The notes below the pieces were generated by a model. The model was not told the origin of the DNA. It was given only the letters and a program-made list of their open reading frames with translations, and did no database searches. A stretch of DNA of 64,000 nt, from positions 248,001-312,000 of the forward strand of contig NZ_VFIL01000001.1 in the NCBI RefSeq assembly GCF_007858285.1, in the 5' to 3' direction. The position numbers and the translations under genes are program-made. This document shows, one piece after another, positions 9,908 through 19,349 of the stretch (positions are counted from its first letter, which is position 1; every line of letters begins with the position of its first letter). The DNA comes from Pseudomonas brenneri. Its GTDB lineage: Bacteria > Pseudomonadota > Gammaproteobacteria > Pseudomonadales > Pseudomonadaceae.

Positions 9908-10006
9908 GTAGGAGCGAGCTTGCTCGCGAAAAACGCAAGGGCAACGCGCTCATCCAGAATGCTCGCGTCAACCTTGACTATTTTCGCGAGCAAGCTCGCT
10001 CCTACA
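9908..10006. repeat. REP-type inverted repeat (copy B)
   Basis: Outer arms GTAGGAGCGAGCTTGCTCGC and the exact reverse complement are separated by about 60 bases. It lies between cobN and the chelatase ATPase gene on the same strand, so it may act as an mRNA stabiliser or a partial block between them. Confidence 0.88.
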
Positions 10007-10037
10007 GGGGCGCTACAGAATTCATCGAGATATCAGT

Positions 10038-11045
10038 ATGACTGACACCCCGCATTTCCCACTGTCCGCCGTGGTCGGCGCCGACGAGCTGAAGCTGGCG
10101 CTGTGCCTGACCGCCATCGACCCGAAGATCGGCGGTGTGTTGATCGAAGGCCCGCGCGGCATGGCCAAGTCCACCCTGGCCCGTGGCCTGGCAGACCTGC
10201 TGGCCAGCGGGCAGTTTGTCACCTTGCCTTTGGGCGCCACTGAAGAGCGCCTGGTGGGCACCCTCGACCTGGATGCAGCACTTGGCGAAGGCCGGGCGCA
10301 GTTTTCCCCCGGTGTATTGGCCAAGGCCGACGGCGGCGTGCTGTATGTCGATGAAGTCAACTTGCTGCCCGACCACTTGGTGGACCTGTTGCTCGACGTC
10401 GCCGCCAGCGGCACCAACCTGATCGAGCGCGACGGTATCTCCCACCGGCATGCGGCGCGCTTCGTGCTGATCGGCACCATGAACCCGGAAGAGGGTGAAT
10501 TGCGCCCGCAACTGCTGGATCGCTTTGGTTTCAATGTGGCGTTGAGCGGGCAGACGTTGCCGGCCGAGCGTGGGCAGATCATCCGTCGGCGCCTGGATTT
10601 CGACAGCGATGCCCAGGGTTTCTGTGCGCAGTGGGCTGGACAACAGGCCGCGTTGCGCGAGCGTTGTACCCAGGCTCGCGCGCGACTGGACAGCATCGCC
10701 CTGGATGATCAGGCCCTGGCACAGATTACCGAGCGCTGCTTTGCGGCCGGTGTCGATGGCCTGCGCGCCGACCTGGTGTGGCTGCGCGGGGCGCGGGCGC
10801 ATGCGGCCTGGCGTGGGGCCCCGGCGATCAGTGAGGAAGATATAGAAGCGGTAGCCGAGTTTGCCTTGCGTCATCGGCGCCAGGAGCAAGTATCGCCCGC
10901 AAGCCCGCCCGACAGCGCTCAGGCGCCCAAGCCCTCTGAGTCCCCTGAGTCTTCTGTTGGCCAGGGCCAGTGGGGCGAAATGCCTGCGCCTGCGCAAGCC
11001 ATGGGCGCCCGGCGTGAAGTGCCGGCCTGGCCAAAAAAGCCCTAG
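10038..11045 (+). CDS. chlI: Chelatase AAA+ ATPase subunit (ChlI/BchI-like), zero-frame product
   Basis: A 335-residue MoxR/ChlI-type AAA+ ATPase with Walker A GPRGMAKS (residues 38-45), a Walker B segment GGVLYVDEVNLL from about residue 98, and a later TMNPEEGELRPQLLDRF sensor region. The position after cobW-cobN and the absence of cobS/cobT suggest it powers cobalt insertion by CobN. The last codons are CCA AAA AAG CCC TAG, placing an A-AAA-AAG slippery heptamer just before the stop. A 13-bp stem follows, and the VWA reading frame begins in the -1 frame. So this ORF may be both a free small subunit and the first half of a longer medium subunit (about 554 residues). Confidence 0.88.
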   Translation: MTDTPHFPLSAVVGADELKLALCLTAIDPKIGGVLIEGPRGMAKSTLARGLADLLASGQFVTLPLGATEERLVGTLDLDAALGEGRAQFSPGVLAKADGGVLYVDEVNLLPDHLVDLLLDVAASGTNLIERDGISHRHAARFVLIGTMNPEEGELRPQLLDRFGFNVALSGQTLPAERGQIIRRRLDFDSDAQGFCAQWAGQQAALRERCTQARARLDSIALDDQALAQITERCFAAGVDGLRADLVWLRGARAHAAWRGAPAISEEDIEAVAEFALRHRRQEQVSPASPPDSAQAPKPSESPESSVGQGQWGEMPAPAQAMGARREVPAWPKKP

Positions 11046-11080
11046 GCATTCGCCCCCGGCCTGACGTGGGGGCGGATGCC
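11033..11080 (+). other. Programmed -1 ribosomal frameshift signal (slippery heptamer plus stem-loop)
   Basis: A-AAA-AAG occupies 11033-11039 in the correct register to the zero frame. Five bases later, 11045-11057 pairs with 11068-11080: 13 base pairs with one G-T wobble and a 10-base loop. The zero-frame TAG at 11043-11045 lies at the foot of the stem. The downstream VWA frame is exactly the -1 frame. Heptamer, spacer and stem match the dnaX-type -1 frameshift layout. Confidence 0.82.
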
Positions 11081-11701
11081 CGGCCCAAGGCGGGTCGACT
11101 GGACAAGGGCAGGCAGGGGCGGGCACGCAATGGCGCCGAGGGCTCGGTCAACTGGCCGGCGACCTTGCTCGGCGGGCGGCCGCAACGTCGGGCAGACCTG
11201 GTGTATCGACTGCGCAGTCGTTCGCCCCATGAACTGTGGTTGGTGATCGTCGATGCGTCGGCGTCTACCCGTCGCCATCAAGCCTTGAGTGACGCCAAAG
11301 GCGTGCTTGCCCAGGTGTTTGACGATGCTTATCGCCAGCGCGCGCGATTGGCGTTGTTGACGGTGAGCGGGCAAGTGCCGAGCTGGCAGGTACAAGGCTT
11401 GAAGGCTGCCAAAGGTTTGGGCCGCTGGTTGCAAGCGTTGGGCGCCGGTGGTGGTACGCCGCTGCTGGCGGCATTGACCGAGGCCGGGCACTGGCTCAAG
11501 GCCCGCCGTCAGCGCTACCCGGCCGAGCAGCAACGGTTGCTGGTGATGACCGATGGCCGGCTCAAGGATATCGGTCCATTACCGCTGCTGGATTGTCCGG
11601 GGTTGTTGGTGGATATCGAACGTGGGCCGATCCGGCTGGGGCGGGCTCGGGAGCTGGCTGCCGGGTTGCAGGTCGATTATCGGCATATTGATAGTCTGTA
11701 G
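11066..11701 (+). CDS. chlD: Chelatase VWA domain (ChlD-like C-terminal part), probably made by -1 frameshifting
   Basis: Up to 211 residues if started at the GTG at 11066, but no convincing ribosome-binding site precedes it. The preceding frame is open back to a TGA at 11015, so translation entering from the slippery site at 11033-11039 is the better model. The MIDAS metal site of a von Willebrand A domain is visible: VDASAST, then GGGTPL, then MTDGR. A basic linker (KAGRLDKGRQGRARNGAEG) precedes it, as in ChlD between AAA+ and VWA parts. The fused product would be an AAA+-linker-VWA medium chelatase subunit partnering CobN. Confidence 0.85.
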   Translation: MGADARPKAGRLDKGRQGRARNGAEGSVNWPATLLGGRPQRRADLVYRLRSRSPHELWLVIVDASASTRRHQALSDAKGVLAQVFDDAYRQRARLALLTVSGQVPSWQVQGLKAAKGLGRWLQALGAGGGTPLLAALTEAGHWLKARRQRYPAEQQRLLVMTDGRLKDIGPLPLLDCPGLLVDIERGPIRLGRARELAAGLQVDYRHIDSL

Positions 11702-11732
11702 CGATGAGGCCCGCAAACCCACCCCACAAATA

Positions 11733-12680
11733 TCAACCCGCCCCCGGCACATTCGGCCAAAGATCCGCCACCAGAAACAGCCGCTCCGCTTCCTCCCAGT
11801 CCCCGCCGTTCGGAATCATCCGCACCAACAACTGTGCCGGCGCCATCGGGTCAAGGTCGGCCAGCCAGCGCTGCATCTGTTCTTCACTCCAGATTTTCCC
11901 GGCAGGGTAATGCGCCGGTGCAAGCCAGGCATGGCGGGGCAGCGGCTGCCAGCGGCCCGCTGGACTGTTGCGGATAAAGTCCAGCCAGTCACGCTGATGC
12001 AACCAGCGCCCCCGCAAGTGCTGGGGGTGGGCGCCAAGGGGCGGCCCAGCCTCGCCGGGCCAGGGGTACAGCAAGTAGCCTCCCAGCCACAGATGGGCAT
12101 CGAACTGTTGGATATCCAGCGCCGCCAGTACCTCGCGACTTTCCGCCCTGGCCGAGATGGGCAGTTGATGGTCAGTCAGATGCGCCAGTTTGCGATCCAG
12201 TCGGTCATGGCAGCCAGGGCCCAGCCACTGTGCCGTGTCCTGGCCGCTGCCGTCCTGGGGGCCGAGGTAGAGTTTGATCGCCAGTTCCAGGTGATGCACG
12301 CCGTCGCGGTCGCGCAGCAGCATGTCCAGCTCGCCCAGGGTATGCCCGGCCTGGCGGATCGGCAGGTTGGCCGCCAGCAATTGCACGCCTGGGGCATGTT
12401 GCACCGCAAACTGCCAAAGGCGCTCGTAATACAGGCCCAGGCGCCGGGTACGGGCCAGGCTCAGCCAATGCAGCAGGGCGCTGCTGTCCTGGTCCAGTTG
12501 CTTGAGCCATTGCTCCAGTGCCGCGGGTTGCTGTACCCAGTCGCTGCCGGCCAGGGGATGACGCTGGGGCCAGGGTGTCTGTTCCAGCATCGGCGGGGCG
12601 AGGATCACCCACGCCAGGTCCCGCACCTCGGGATGACGTAATTGACGGGGCAGGTACTGCAAGTCTGGGAACGGATTCAT
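11733..12680 (-). CDS. DUF1853 family protein
   Basis: A 315-residue soluble protein of the DUF1853 family, which is conserved in gammaproteobacteria and has no established function. Visible conserved stretches include [25 protein letters not shown] near the middle, whose Glu/Asp/Lys spacing resembles a restriction-like nuclease fold, though that is only an impression. It converges on the chelatase gene (32 bases between stops) and is transcribed away from nadK, with 154 bases between the two starts. No signal peptide or membrane segment is seen. Confidence 0.82.
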   Translation of the reverse strand: MNPFPDLQYLPRQLRHPEVRDLAWVILAPPMLEQTPWPQRHPLAGSDWVQQPAALEQWLKQLDQDSSALLHWLSLARTRRLGLYYERLWQFAVQHAPGVQLLAANLPIRQAGHTLGELDMLLRDRDGVHHLELAIKLYLGPQDGSGQDTAQWLGPGCHDRLDRKLAHLTDHQLPISARAESREVLAALDIQQFDAHLWLGGYLLYPWPGEAGPPLGAHPQHLRGRWLHQRDWLDFIRNSPAGRWQPLPRHAWLAPAHYPAGKIWSEEQMQRWLADLDPMAPAQLLVRMIPNGGDWEEAERLFLVADLWPNVPGAG

Positions 12681-12834
12681 GGTCCGAGCATAGCTGTTTC
12701 CTACTTCCGGCGTGATCGTGCCGGGTGTTGAGAACCGTTGTCGTCTGGGCCCTGGGGCGACAAAGGATTTTGTCTAACGCGGCCTTTCGCCCATAATCGT
12801 TCTTTTTGCCAGACCCAAACCCCGCAGGAGCCCC

Positions 12835-13725
12835 ATGGAGCAATTTCGCAATATCGGCATCATCGGTCGCCTGGGCAGTACCCAGGTTCTGGACACCGTC
12901 CGCCGGCTGAAAAAGTTTCTGCTTGAGCGCCACCTGCATGTGATCCTCGAAGACACCATCGCCGAGATTCTGCCAGGCCACGGCCTGCAGACCTCGTCGC
13001 GCAAAATGCTCGGTGAAGTCTGTGACATGGTGATCGTGGTCGGCGGCGACGGCAGCCTGCTCGGCGCAGCCCGGGCCCTGGCGCGGCATAACGTGCCGGT
13101 GCTGGGGATCAACCGGGGCAGCCTGGGGTTCCTCACCGATATCCGCCCCGACGACCTGGAAGTCGAAGTGGCCAAGGTGCTGGACGGTCATTACCTGGTG
13201 GAAAACCGCTTCCTGCTGCAAGCCGAAGTGCGTCGCCACGGCGAAGCCATCGGCCAGGGTGATGCCCTCAATGACGTGGTGCTGCACCCTGGCAAATCGA
13301 CGCGGATGATCGAGTTCGAGTTGTACATCGACGGCCAGTTCGTCTGCAGTCAGAAAGCCGACGGCCTGATCGTCGCCACGCCCACCGGTTCCACGGCCTA
13401 CGCGCTGTCGGCGGGCGGGCCGATCATGCATCCCAAGCTCGATGCCATTGTGATCGTGCCGATGTACCCCCATATGTTGTCGAGCCGGCCGATTGTGGTC
13501 GATGGCAACAGTGAGCTGAAAATCGTGGTTTCCAAAGACATGCAGATCTACCCGCAAGTCTCCTGTGACGGGCAGAACCACTTCACCTGCGCCCCCGGTG
13601 ACACCATCACCGTGAGCAAAAAGGCGCAGAAGTTGCGGTTGATCCACCCGCTGGATCACAACTACTACGAAGTGTGCCGCACCAAGCTGGGCTGGGGCAG
13701 CCGCTTGGGGGGTGGAGGCGACTGA
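12835..13725 (+). CDS. nadK: NAD kinase
   Basis: A 296-residue ATP-NAD kinase making NADP from NAD. The hallmark VVGGDGSLLGAAR lies near residues 64-76, the NRGSLGFLTD motif follows, and the ATPTGSTAYALSAGGP active-site loop is complete. AGGAG precedes the ATG. The stop codon overlaps the start of the next gene (TGATG), so nadK leads a tight run with a phosphoesterase and a rhomboid protease gene. Confidence 0.97.
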   Translation: MEQFRNIGIIGRLGSTQVLDTVRRLKKFLLERHLHVILEDTIAEILPGHGLQTSSRKMLGEVCDMVIVVGGDGSLLGAARALARHNVPVLGINRGSLGFLTDIRPDDLEVEVAKVLDGHYLVENRFLLQAEVRRHGEAIGQGDALNDVVLHPGKSTRMIEFELYIDGQFVCSQKADGLIVATPTGSTAYALSAGGPIMHPKLDAIVIVPMYPHMLSSRPIVVDGNSELKIVVSKDMQIYPQVSCDGQNHFTCAPGDTITVSKKAQKLRLIHPLDHNYYEVCRTKLGWGSRLGGGGD

Positions 13726-14696
13726 TGCTCGATCCCGCGCGTAGCTACGACCTGATTGGTGACGTGCACGGTTGCGCTCATACCCTTGAGCACCTGCTCG
13801 ACCAGATGGGTTACCACAAGCAGGGCGGCACCTGGCGCCATCCTTCACGCATGGCGGTGTTCCTCGGCGATATCATCGACCGTGGCCCGCGCATTCGCGA
13901 GGCGCTGCATATCGTCCATGACATGGCCGAAGCCGGCCAGGCGCTGTGCATCATGGGCAACCATGAATTCAACGCCCTGGGCTGGAGCACATTGGCGCCG
14001 CCTGGCAGTGGCAAGCAGTACGTACGTGAACATTCGCCACGCCACGCGCGGCTGATCCACGAGACTTTGACCCAGTTCGAACACCATCCGGCTGACTGGC
14101 ACGACTTCCTCGGCTGGTTCTACGACATGCCGTTGTTTGTCGACGCCGGGCGTTTCCGGGTGGTACACGCCTGCTGGGATTCGGGGCTGATCGAACCGCT
14201 GCGCGGGCAATTCCCGGACGGCTGTATCGACGAGCACTTCCTGCAGGCCGCAGCGGTACCTGGCAGTTTTGCCTGCAACGCCTTCGACCGCCTGTTGCGC
14301 GGCACCGACATGCGCCTGCCGGACGGCCTGACGCTGACCGGCGGCGACGGGCTGACCCGCTCGTTCTTTCGCACCAAATTCTGGGAAGACGATCCGAAAA
14401 CCTACGGCGATATCGTGTTCCAGCCCGATGCCTTGCCCGACCCTGTGGCGCGTACGCCTTTGTCGTCGAGTGAGAAAAATTCCTTGCTGCGCTATGGCGT
14501 CGATGAACCGCTGTTGTTCGTCGGCCACTACTGGCGCAGTGGCAAACCGGCGCCGATTCGCTCGAACCTGGCCTGCCTGGACTACAGCGCAGTGCTGTAC
14601 GGCAAGCTGGTAGCGTACCGACTGGACCAGGAAACCCGCCTCGATCCGAACAAGTTTGTCTGGGTCGATGTCGAGCGCCCCGAGGTGATTTCATGA
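13725..14696 (+). CDS. Calcineurin-like metallophosphoesterase
   Basis: A 323-residue member of the PP2A/diadenosine tetraphosphatase-like superfamily. Metal-binding signatures DVHGC, GDIIDRGP and MGNHE are all present within the first 85 residues, with a C-terminal VGHYW. I place the start at the ATG overlapping the nadK stop, since the open frame further upstream lies inside nadK. Substrate cannot be told from sequence. Coupling to nadK suggests nucleotide metabolism, but that is inference. Confidence 0.85.
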   Translation: MLDPARSYDLIGDVHGCAHTLEHLLDQMGYHKQGGTWRHPSRMAVFLGDIIDRGPRIREALHIVHDMAEAGQALCIMGNHEFNALGWSTLAPPGSGKQYVREHSPRHARLIHETLTQFEHHPADWHDFLGWFYDMPLFVDAGRFRVVHACWDSGLIEPLRGQFPDGCIDEHFLQAAAVPGSFACNAFDRLLRGTDMRLPDGLTLTGGDGLTRSFFRTKFWEDDPKTYGDIVFQPDALPDPVARTPLSSSEKNSLLRYGVDEPLLFVGHYWRSGKPAPIRSNLACLDYSAVLYGKLVAYRLDQETRLDPNKFVWVDVERPEVIS

Positions 14697-15562
14697 GTAG
14701 CGTGGCGGTTTTACGTTTGCCGCTGAATGTGGACCTGGGCGGCTTCGTCAAGCTGTTGCAGCGCATGCAGGTGCCCCATCGCGTCAGCGAAGAGGCCGGC
14801 GAGCAAGTGCTGTGGGTGCCGGACGCGATCAGCGAGGACGTGCGCAGCCTGTATCAACGCTTTCCTGCCGGCGACCCGGACCAGCAGCTGGATATTCCCC
14901 AGGAACAGATGGCCAAGCGTCCCGGTTTTCTCCAGCAATTGCGCCACAGCCCACTGACGGCCGGTGTATTGCTGCTGAGCCTGATCGTCGCTGCGCTGAC
15001 CCTGCTTGGCGATAACCTGCAAACCATGAGCTGGCTGACTTTCCTGAATTTCCACGTGGCCGGTGAATACCTGTACTTCACCCCCCTGGCCGACAGCCTG
15101 GCGGCGGGGCAGTGGTGGCGGTTGGTGACGCCGATGCTGATCCACTTCGGCATCCTGCACCTAGCCATGAACGGCATGTGGTACTGGGAACTGGGGCGGC
15201 GCATCGAGTCGCGCCAGGGCAGTATCAACCTGCTGGGCCTGACCCTGCTGTTCAGCCTGGTGTCCAACTACGCGCAATACACTTTTGGCGGGCCTGGCCT
15301 GTTCGGTGGTTTGTCTGGCGTGCTGTACGGCCTGCTGGGCCATTGCTGGATCTACCAGATGCTCGCGCCCAACCCGGCGTATCGCCTGCCGCGTGGCGTG
15401 CTGGTGATGATGCTGGTGTGGTTGTTGCTTTGCCTGTCGGGGCTGGTCTCGATGATCGGTTTCGGCGAAATCGCCAATGCGGCCCATGTCGGCGGCTTGC
15501 TGGTCGGATGCCTGACGGGCTTGCTGGGCGGCTTGTACAGCCGTCACAGGCAGGCCCAGTAA
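14693..15562 (+). CDS. glpG: Rhomboid family intramembrane serine protease (GlpG-like)
   Basis: A 289-residue protein with an N-terminal cytosolic domain of about 90 residues followed by six predicted membrane helices. Catalytic features of rhomboids are visible: HLAMN (Asn160), GGLSGVLYG with Ser208, and NAAHVGG with His265. It cleaves within or near membrane helices of substrate proteins in the inner membrane. The start overlaps the preceding phosphoesterase stop by four bases (ATGA). Confidence 0.92.
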   Translation: MSSVAVLRLPLNVDLGGFVKLLQRMQVPHRVSEEAGEQVLWVPDAISEDVRSLYQRFPAGDPDQQLDIPQEQMAKRPGFLQQLRHSPLTAGVLLLSLIVAALTLLGDNLQTMSWLTFLNFHVAGEYLYFTPLADSLAAGQWWRLVTPMLIHFGILHLAMNGMWYWELGRRIESRQGSINLLGLTLLFSLVSNYAQYTFGGPGLFGGLSGVLYGLLGHCWIYQMLAPNPAYRLPRGVLVMMLVWLLLCLSGLVSMIGFGEIANAAHVGGLLVGCLTGLLGGLYSRHRQAQ

Positions 15563-15590
15563 ACCTTCTAATTTGTTAAGGAAGAGTCTT

Positions 15591-15851
15591 ATGTCCTCTT
15601 TTGCTGAAATGATCGAAAACATCACCCCGGATATCTACCAGAGCCTCAAGCTCGCCGTGGAAATCGGCAAATGGTCCGATGGCCGTAAGCTCACCGCCGA
15701 ACAGCGCGAGCTGTCCCTGCAGGCGATGATCGCCTGGGAGCTGCAAAACCTGCCGGAAGACCAGCGCACCGGCTATATGGGCCCGCAGGAATGCCAATCG
15801 AAGTCGACCCCGGTGGAAAACATCCTGTTCAAGTCGGATGCCATCCATTGA
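15591..15851 (+). CDS. YeaC-like DUF1315 protein
   Basis: An 86-residue soluble protein of the DUF1315/YeaC family, of unknown function. I take the ATG at 15591 (MSSFAEM), which has an AAGGAAG ribosome-binding site, over the in-frame start six codons upstream. The start of the following DUF2797 gene overlaps its stop, so the two are probably co-translated. Charged and amphipathic, without signal peptide. Confidence 0.85.
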   Translation: MSSFAEMIENITPDIYQSLKLAVEIGKWSDGRKLTAEQRELSLQAMIAWELQNLPEDQRTGYMGPQECQSKSTPVENILFKSDAIH

Positions 15852-16678
15852 TTGAGATTGGCCGTGGTGCAGTCAGCAAGATGTCGGCGCAACTGGGTTC
15901 GCCGACCGTTCAATACGCTTTTCGCCTGGGCGATACCGAGGTGCCGGTCAACCCGTTGATCGGCACGCATGTGCGCCTGGAATACCTCGGTGCGATCCAC
16001 TGCACCCATTGCGGACGAAAGACCAAGACCAGCTTCAGCCAGGGCTATTGCTACCCGTGCATGACCAAGCTGGCCCAGTGCGACCTGTGCATCATGAGCC
16101 CCGAGCGCTGCCATTTTGATGCCGGCACTTGCCGCGACCCGGCCTGGGGCGAAAAATTCTGCATGACCGACCATGTGGTGTACCTGGCGAATTCGTCGGG
16201 GATCAAGGTCGGCATCACCCGCGCCACCCAGTTGCCCACGCGCTGGCTGGACCAGGGTGCAAGCCAGGCGCTGCCGATCATGCGCGTGGCCACACGCCAG
16301 CAATCGGGCTTCGTCGAGGACGTGTTGCGCAGCCAAGTGGCCGACAAGACCAACTGGCGCGCGTTGCTCAAGGGCGACGCGGCGGCGGTGGACCTCAAGC
16401 AGGTACGCGACGAGCTGTTCGTCTCCTGCGCCGATGGCCTGCTGCAATTGCAGGAACGCTTTGGCCTGCAGGCCATCCAACCGGTAACCGATATCGAACC
16501 CCTCGAAATCCGCTACCCGGTGGAGCAATATCCGGCCAAGATCGTCAGCTTCAACCTGGACAAGAACCCGATTGCCGAAGGCACGCTGCTGGGGATCAAG
16601 GGCCAATACCTGATCTTCGATACCGGCGTTATCAATATTCGTAAATACACGGCTTACCAGCTCGCCGTGCATCAGTAG
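15848..16678 (+). CDS. DUF2797 family cysteine-rich protein
   Basis: About 276 residues. The N-terminal half carries several cysteine pairs (CTHCG, CYPC, CDLC and single Cys/His residues), which look like zinc or metal sites. A later segment VVYLANSSGIKVGITR resembles the core of a GIY-YIG-like fold. The family has no assigned function. The start is uncertain. I prefer TTG at 15848, overlapping the upstream stop (TTGA), but ATG at 15881 is also possible. It is followed 13 bases later by pepN. Confidence 0.8.
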   Translation: MIEIGRGAVSKMSAQLGSPTVQYAFRLGDTEVPVNPLIGTHVRLEYLGAIHCTHCGRKTKTSFSQGYCYPCMTKLAQCDLCIMSPERCHFDAGTCRDPAWGEKFCMTDHVVYLANSSGIKVGITRATQLPTRWLDQGASQALPIMRVATRQQSGFVEDVLRSQVADKTNWRALLKGDAAAVDLKQVRDELFVSCADGLLQLQERFGLQAIQPVTDIEPLEIRYPVEQYPAKIVSFNLDKNPIAEGTLLGIKGQYLIFDTGVINIRKYTAYQLAVHQ

Positions 16679-16691
16679 AAGGATTTCACGC

Positions 16692-19349
16692 ATGCGCACC
16701 GAACAACCGAAGATGATTCACCTGAAGGACTATCAGGCGCCCGAGTACCTGATCGACGAGACCCACCTGACCTTCGAGTTGTTCGAGGACCACAGCCTGG
16801 TCCACGCGCAGCTGGTGATGCGCCGCAATCCCGAGCGCGGCGCCGGCTTGCCGCCACTGGTACTGGACGGCCAGCAACTGGAGCTGTTGAGCGTGACCCT
16901 GGGCGACCGGGAACTGAGCGTCGACGACTACCAGTTGACTGACAGCCACCTGACCTTGCACCCGGCCAGCGACACCTTTACGGTCGATACCAGCGTACGC
17001 ATCCACCCGCAAACCAACACCGCCCTGGAAGGCCTGTACAAATCCAGCGGCATGTTCTGCACCCAATGCGAGGCCGAGGGCTTTCGCAAGATCACTTATT
17101 ACCTGGATCGCCCGGACGTGATGAGCACGTTCACCACCACCGTGATCGCCGAGCAGCACAGCTATCCGGTGCTGCTGTCCAACGGCAACCCGATTGCCAG
17201 CGGCCCCGGCGAAGACGGCCGGCACTGGGCGACCTGGGAAGACCCTTTCAAGAAACCGGCCTACCTGTTCGCCCTGGTGGCCGGCGACCTGTGGTGCGTC
17301 GAAGACACCTTCACCACCATGAGCCAGCGCACCGTCGCGTTGCGCATCTATGTCGAGCCGGAAAACATCGACAAGTGCCAGCACGCCATGAACAGCCTGA
17401 AGAAGTCCATGCGCTGGGATGAAGAGGTCTACGGTCGCGAATACGACCTGGATATCTTCATGATCGTGGCCGTGAACGACTTCAACATGGGCGCCATGGA
17501 AAACAAGGGCCTGAATATCTTCAACTCCAGCGCGGTGCTGGCCCGCGCCGAGACGGCGACCGACGCCGCGCATCAGCGGGTCGAAGCGATCGTCGCCCAC
17601 GAGTATTTCCACAACTGGTCGGGCAACCGCGTGACCTGCCGCGACTGGTTCCAACTGTCGCTCAAGGAAGGCTTCACGGTATTCCGGGATTCGCATTTCT
17701 CCGCCGACATGAACTCGGCCACCGTCAAGCGGATCCAGGATGTGGCTTACCTGCGTACCCACCAGTTCGCCGAAGACGCAGGACCGATGGCTCACGCCGT
17801 GCGCCCTGACAGCTTTATCGAGATTTCCAACTTCTACACCCTGACCGTGTACGAAAAGGGCTCGGAAGTAGTGGGCATGATCCATACCTTGCTCGGCGCC
17901 GAAGGTTTCCGCAAAGGCAGTGACCTGTACTTTGAGCGCCACGACGGCCAGGCCGTGACCTGCGATGACTTCATCAAGGCCATGGAAGACGCCAATGGCA
18001 CCGACCTGACCCAGTTCAAGCGCTGGTACAGCCAGGCCGGTACGCCACGTCTGGCGGTGAGCGAGTCCTACGATGCCGCAGCCAAGACCTACAGCCTGAC
18101 CTTCCGCCAGAGCTGCCCGCAAACCCCGGATAACGTGGAAAAGCTGCCGTTCGTGATTCCCGTGGCCCTGGGCCTGCTGGGCGCCAACGGTGCTGACCTG
18201 CCGTTGCGCCTGGCCGGTGAAGCGGCTGCGCAGGGTACGTCGCGGGTGGTGTCGGTGACTGAGGCCGAGCAGACGTTTACCTTCGTTGATATCGCTGAGC
18301 AGCCGTTGCCGTCGCTGCTGCGTGGCTTCTCGGCACCGGTGAAGCTGAGCTTCCCCTACAGCCGCGACCAACTGATGTTCCTGATGCAGCACGACAGCGA
18401 CGGTTTCAATCGCTGGGATGCCGGCCAGCAACTGGCGGTGCAGGTGTTGCAGGAACTGATCGGCCAACACCAGCAGGGCAAGCCCCTGGTCCTGGACCCG
18501 CGCCTGATCAGCGCGCTGCGCAGCGTGTTGAGCGACGACAGCCTGGACCAGGCCATGGTCGCGGAAATGCTTTCGTTGCCGGGCGAAGCCTACCTGACCG
18601 AAATCAGCGAAGTGGCCGACGTCGAAGCCATCCATACCGCCCGCGAGTTTGCGCGCAAGCAGTTGGCCGACAACCTGTTCGAAGGCCTGTGGCTGCGTTA
18701 TCAGGCCAATCGCGACCTGTCGCGCAAGACGCCTTACGTGGCAACGGCCGAACACTTTGCACGCCGCGCCTTGCAGAATATTGCGCTGTCCTACGTGATG
18801 CTCAGTGGCAAGCCTGAAGTGCTGGCCGCGACCCTGGAGCAGTTCGACGCCTGTGACAACATGACCGAACGCCTGACGGCCCTGGCGGTGCTGGTCAATT
18901 CGCCGTTCGACGCCGAGAAGGCCAAGGCCCTGCAAGTGTTTGCCGAGAACTTCAAGGACAACCCGCTGGTCATGGACCAATGGTTCAGCGTCCAGGCCGG
19001 CAGTGCGTTGCCAGGCGGCCTTGCGCGGGTCAAAACGCTGATGCAACACCCGGCGTTCACCCTCAAGAACCCGAACAAGGTACGTGCTCTGGTCGGTGCA
19101 TTCGCCGGGCAGAACCTGATCAACTTCCACGCCGCCGATGGCTCGGGCTATCGCTTCCTGGCTGATCTGGTGATCGAGCTCAATGCCTTCAACCCGCAGA
19201 TTGCCTCGCGGCAGTTGGCGCCGCTGACTCGCTGGCGCAAATACGATAGCGCCCGCCAGGCGCTGATGAAGGCCGAGCTTGAGCGCATCCGGGGTTCGGG
19301 CGAGTTGTCCAGCGATGTGTTCGAGGTGGTCAGCAAAAGCCTCGCATGA
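16692..19349 (+). CDS. pepN: Aminopeptidase N
   Basis: An 885-residue M1-family zinc metallopeptidase, the usual size of the bacterial PepN. The exopeptidase motif GAMEN lies near residues 272-276 and the zinc site HEYFHNWSGN near 304-313, with the third ligand Glu in LKEGFTVFRD. It removes N-terminal residues from cytosolic peptides. The stop overlaps the zapE start (ATGA). Confidence 0.97.
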   Translation: MRTEQPKMIHLKDYQAPEYLIDETHLTFELFEDHSLVHAQLVMRRNPERGAGLPPLVLDGQQLELLSVTLGDRELSVDDYQLTDSHLTLHPASDTFTVDTSVRIHPQTNTALEGLYKSSGMFCTQCEAEGFRKITYYLDRPDVMSTFTTTVIAEQHSYPVLLSNGNPIASGPGEDGRHWATWEDPFKKPAYLFALVAGDLWCVEDTFTTMSQRTVALRIYVEPENIDKCQHAMNSLKKSMRWDEEVYGREYDLDIFMIVAVNDFNMGAMENKGLNIFNSSAVLARAETATDAAHQRVEAIVAHEYFHNWSGNRVTCRDWFQLSLKEGFTVFRDSHFSADMNSATVKRIQDVAYLRTHQFAEDAGPMAHAVRPDSFIEISNFYTLTVYEKGSEVVGMIHTLLGAEGFRKGSDLYFERHDGQAVTCDDFIKAMEDANGTDLTQFKRWYSQAGTPRLAVSESYDAAAKTYSLTFRQSCPQTPDNVEKLPFVIPVALGLLGANGADLPLRLAGEAAAQGTSRVVSVTEAEQTFTFVDIAEQPLPSLLRGFSAPVKLSFPYSRDQLMFLMQHDSDGFNRWDAGQQLAVQVLQELIGQHQQGKPLVLDPRLISALRSVLSDDSLDQAMVAEMLSLPGEAYLTEISEVADVEAIHTAREFARKQLADNLFEGLWLRYQANRDLSRKTPYVATAEHFARRALQNIALSYVMLSGKPEVLAATLEQFDACDNMTERLTALAVLVNSPFDAEKAKALQVFAENFKDNPLVMDQWFSVQAGSALPGGLARVKTLMQHPAFTLKNPNKVRALVGAFAGQNLINFHAADGSGYRFLADLVIELNAFNPQIASRQLAPLTRWRKYDSARQALMKAELERIRGSGELSSDVFEVVSKSLA

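Noticed and set aside
10038..11701. Sequencing error or pseudogene joining the ATPase and VWA frames
   Set aside because: The frame change falls exactly at an in-register slippery heptamer with a strong stem at the right distance, and both halves keep all key residues, which argues for programmed frameshifting.
12205..13848. A 547-codon minus-strand frame across DUF1853 and nadK
   Set aside because: It overlaps nadK in antisense and reads out of frame through the DUF1853 gene, both of which have clear support.
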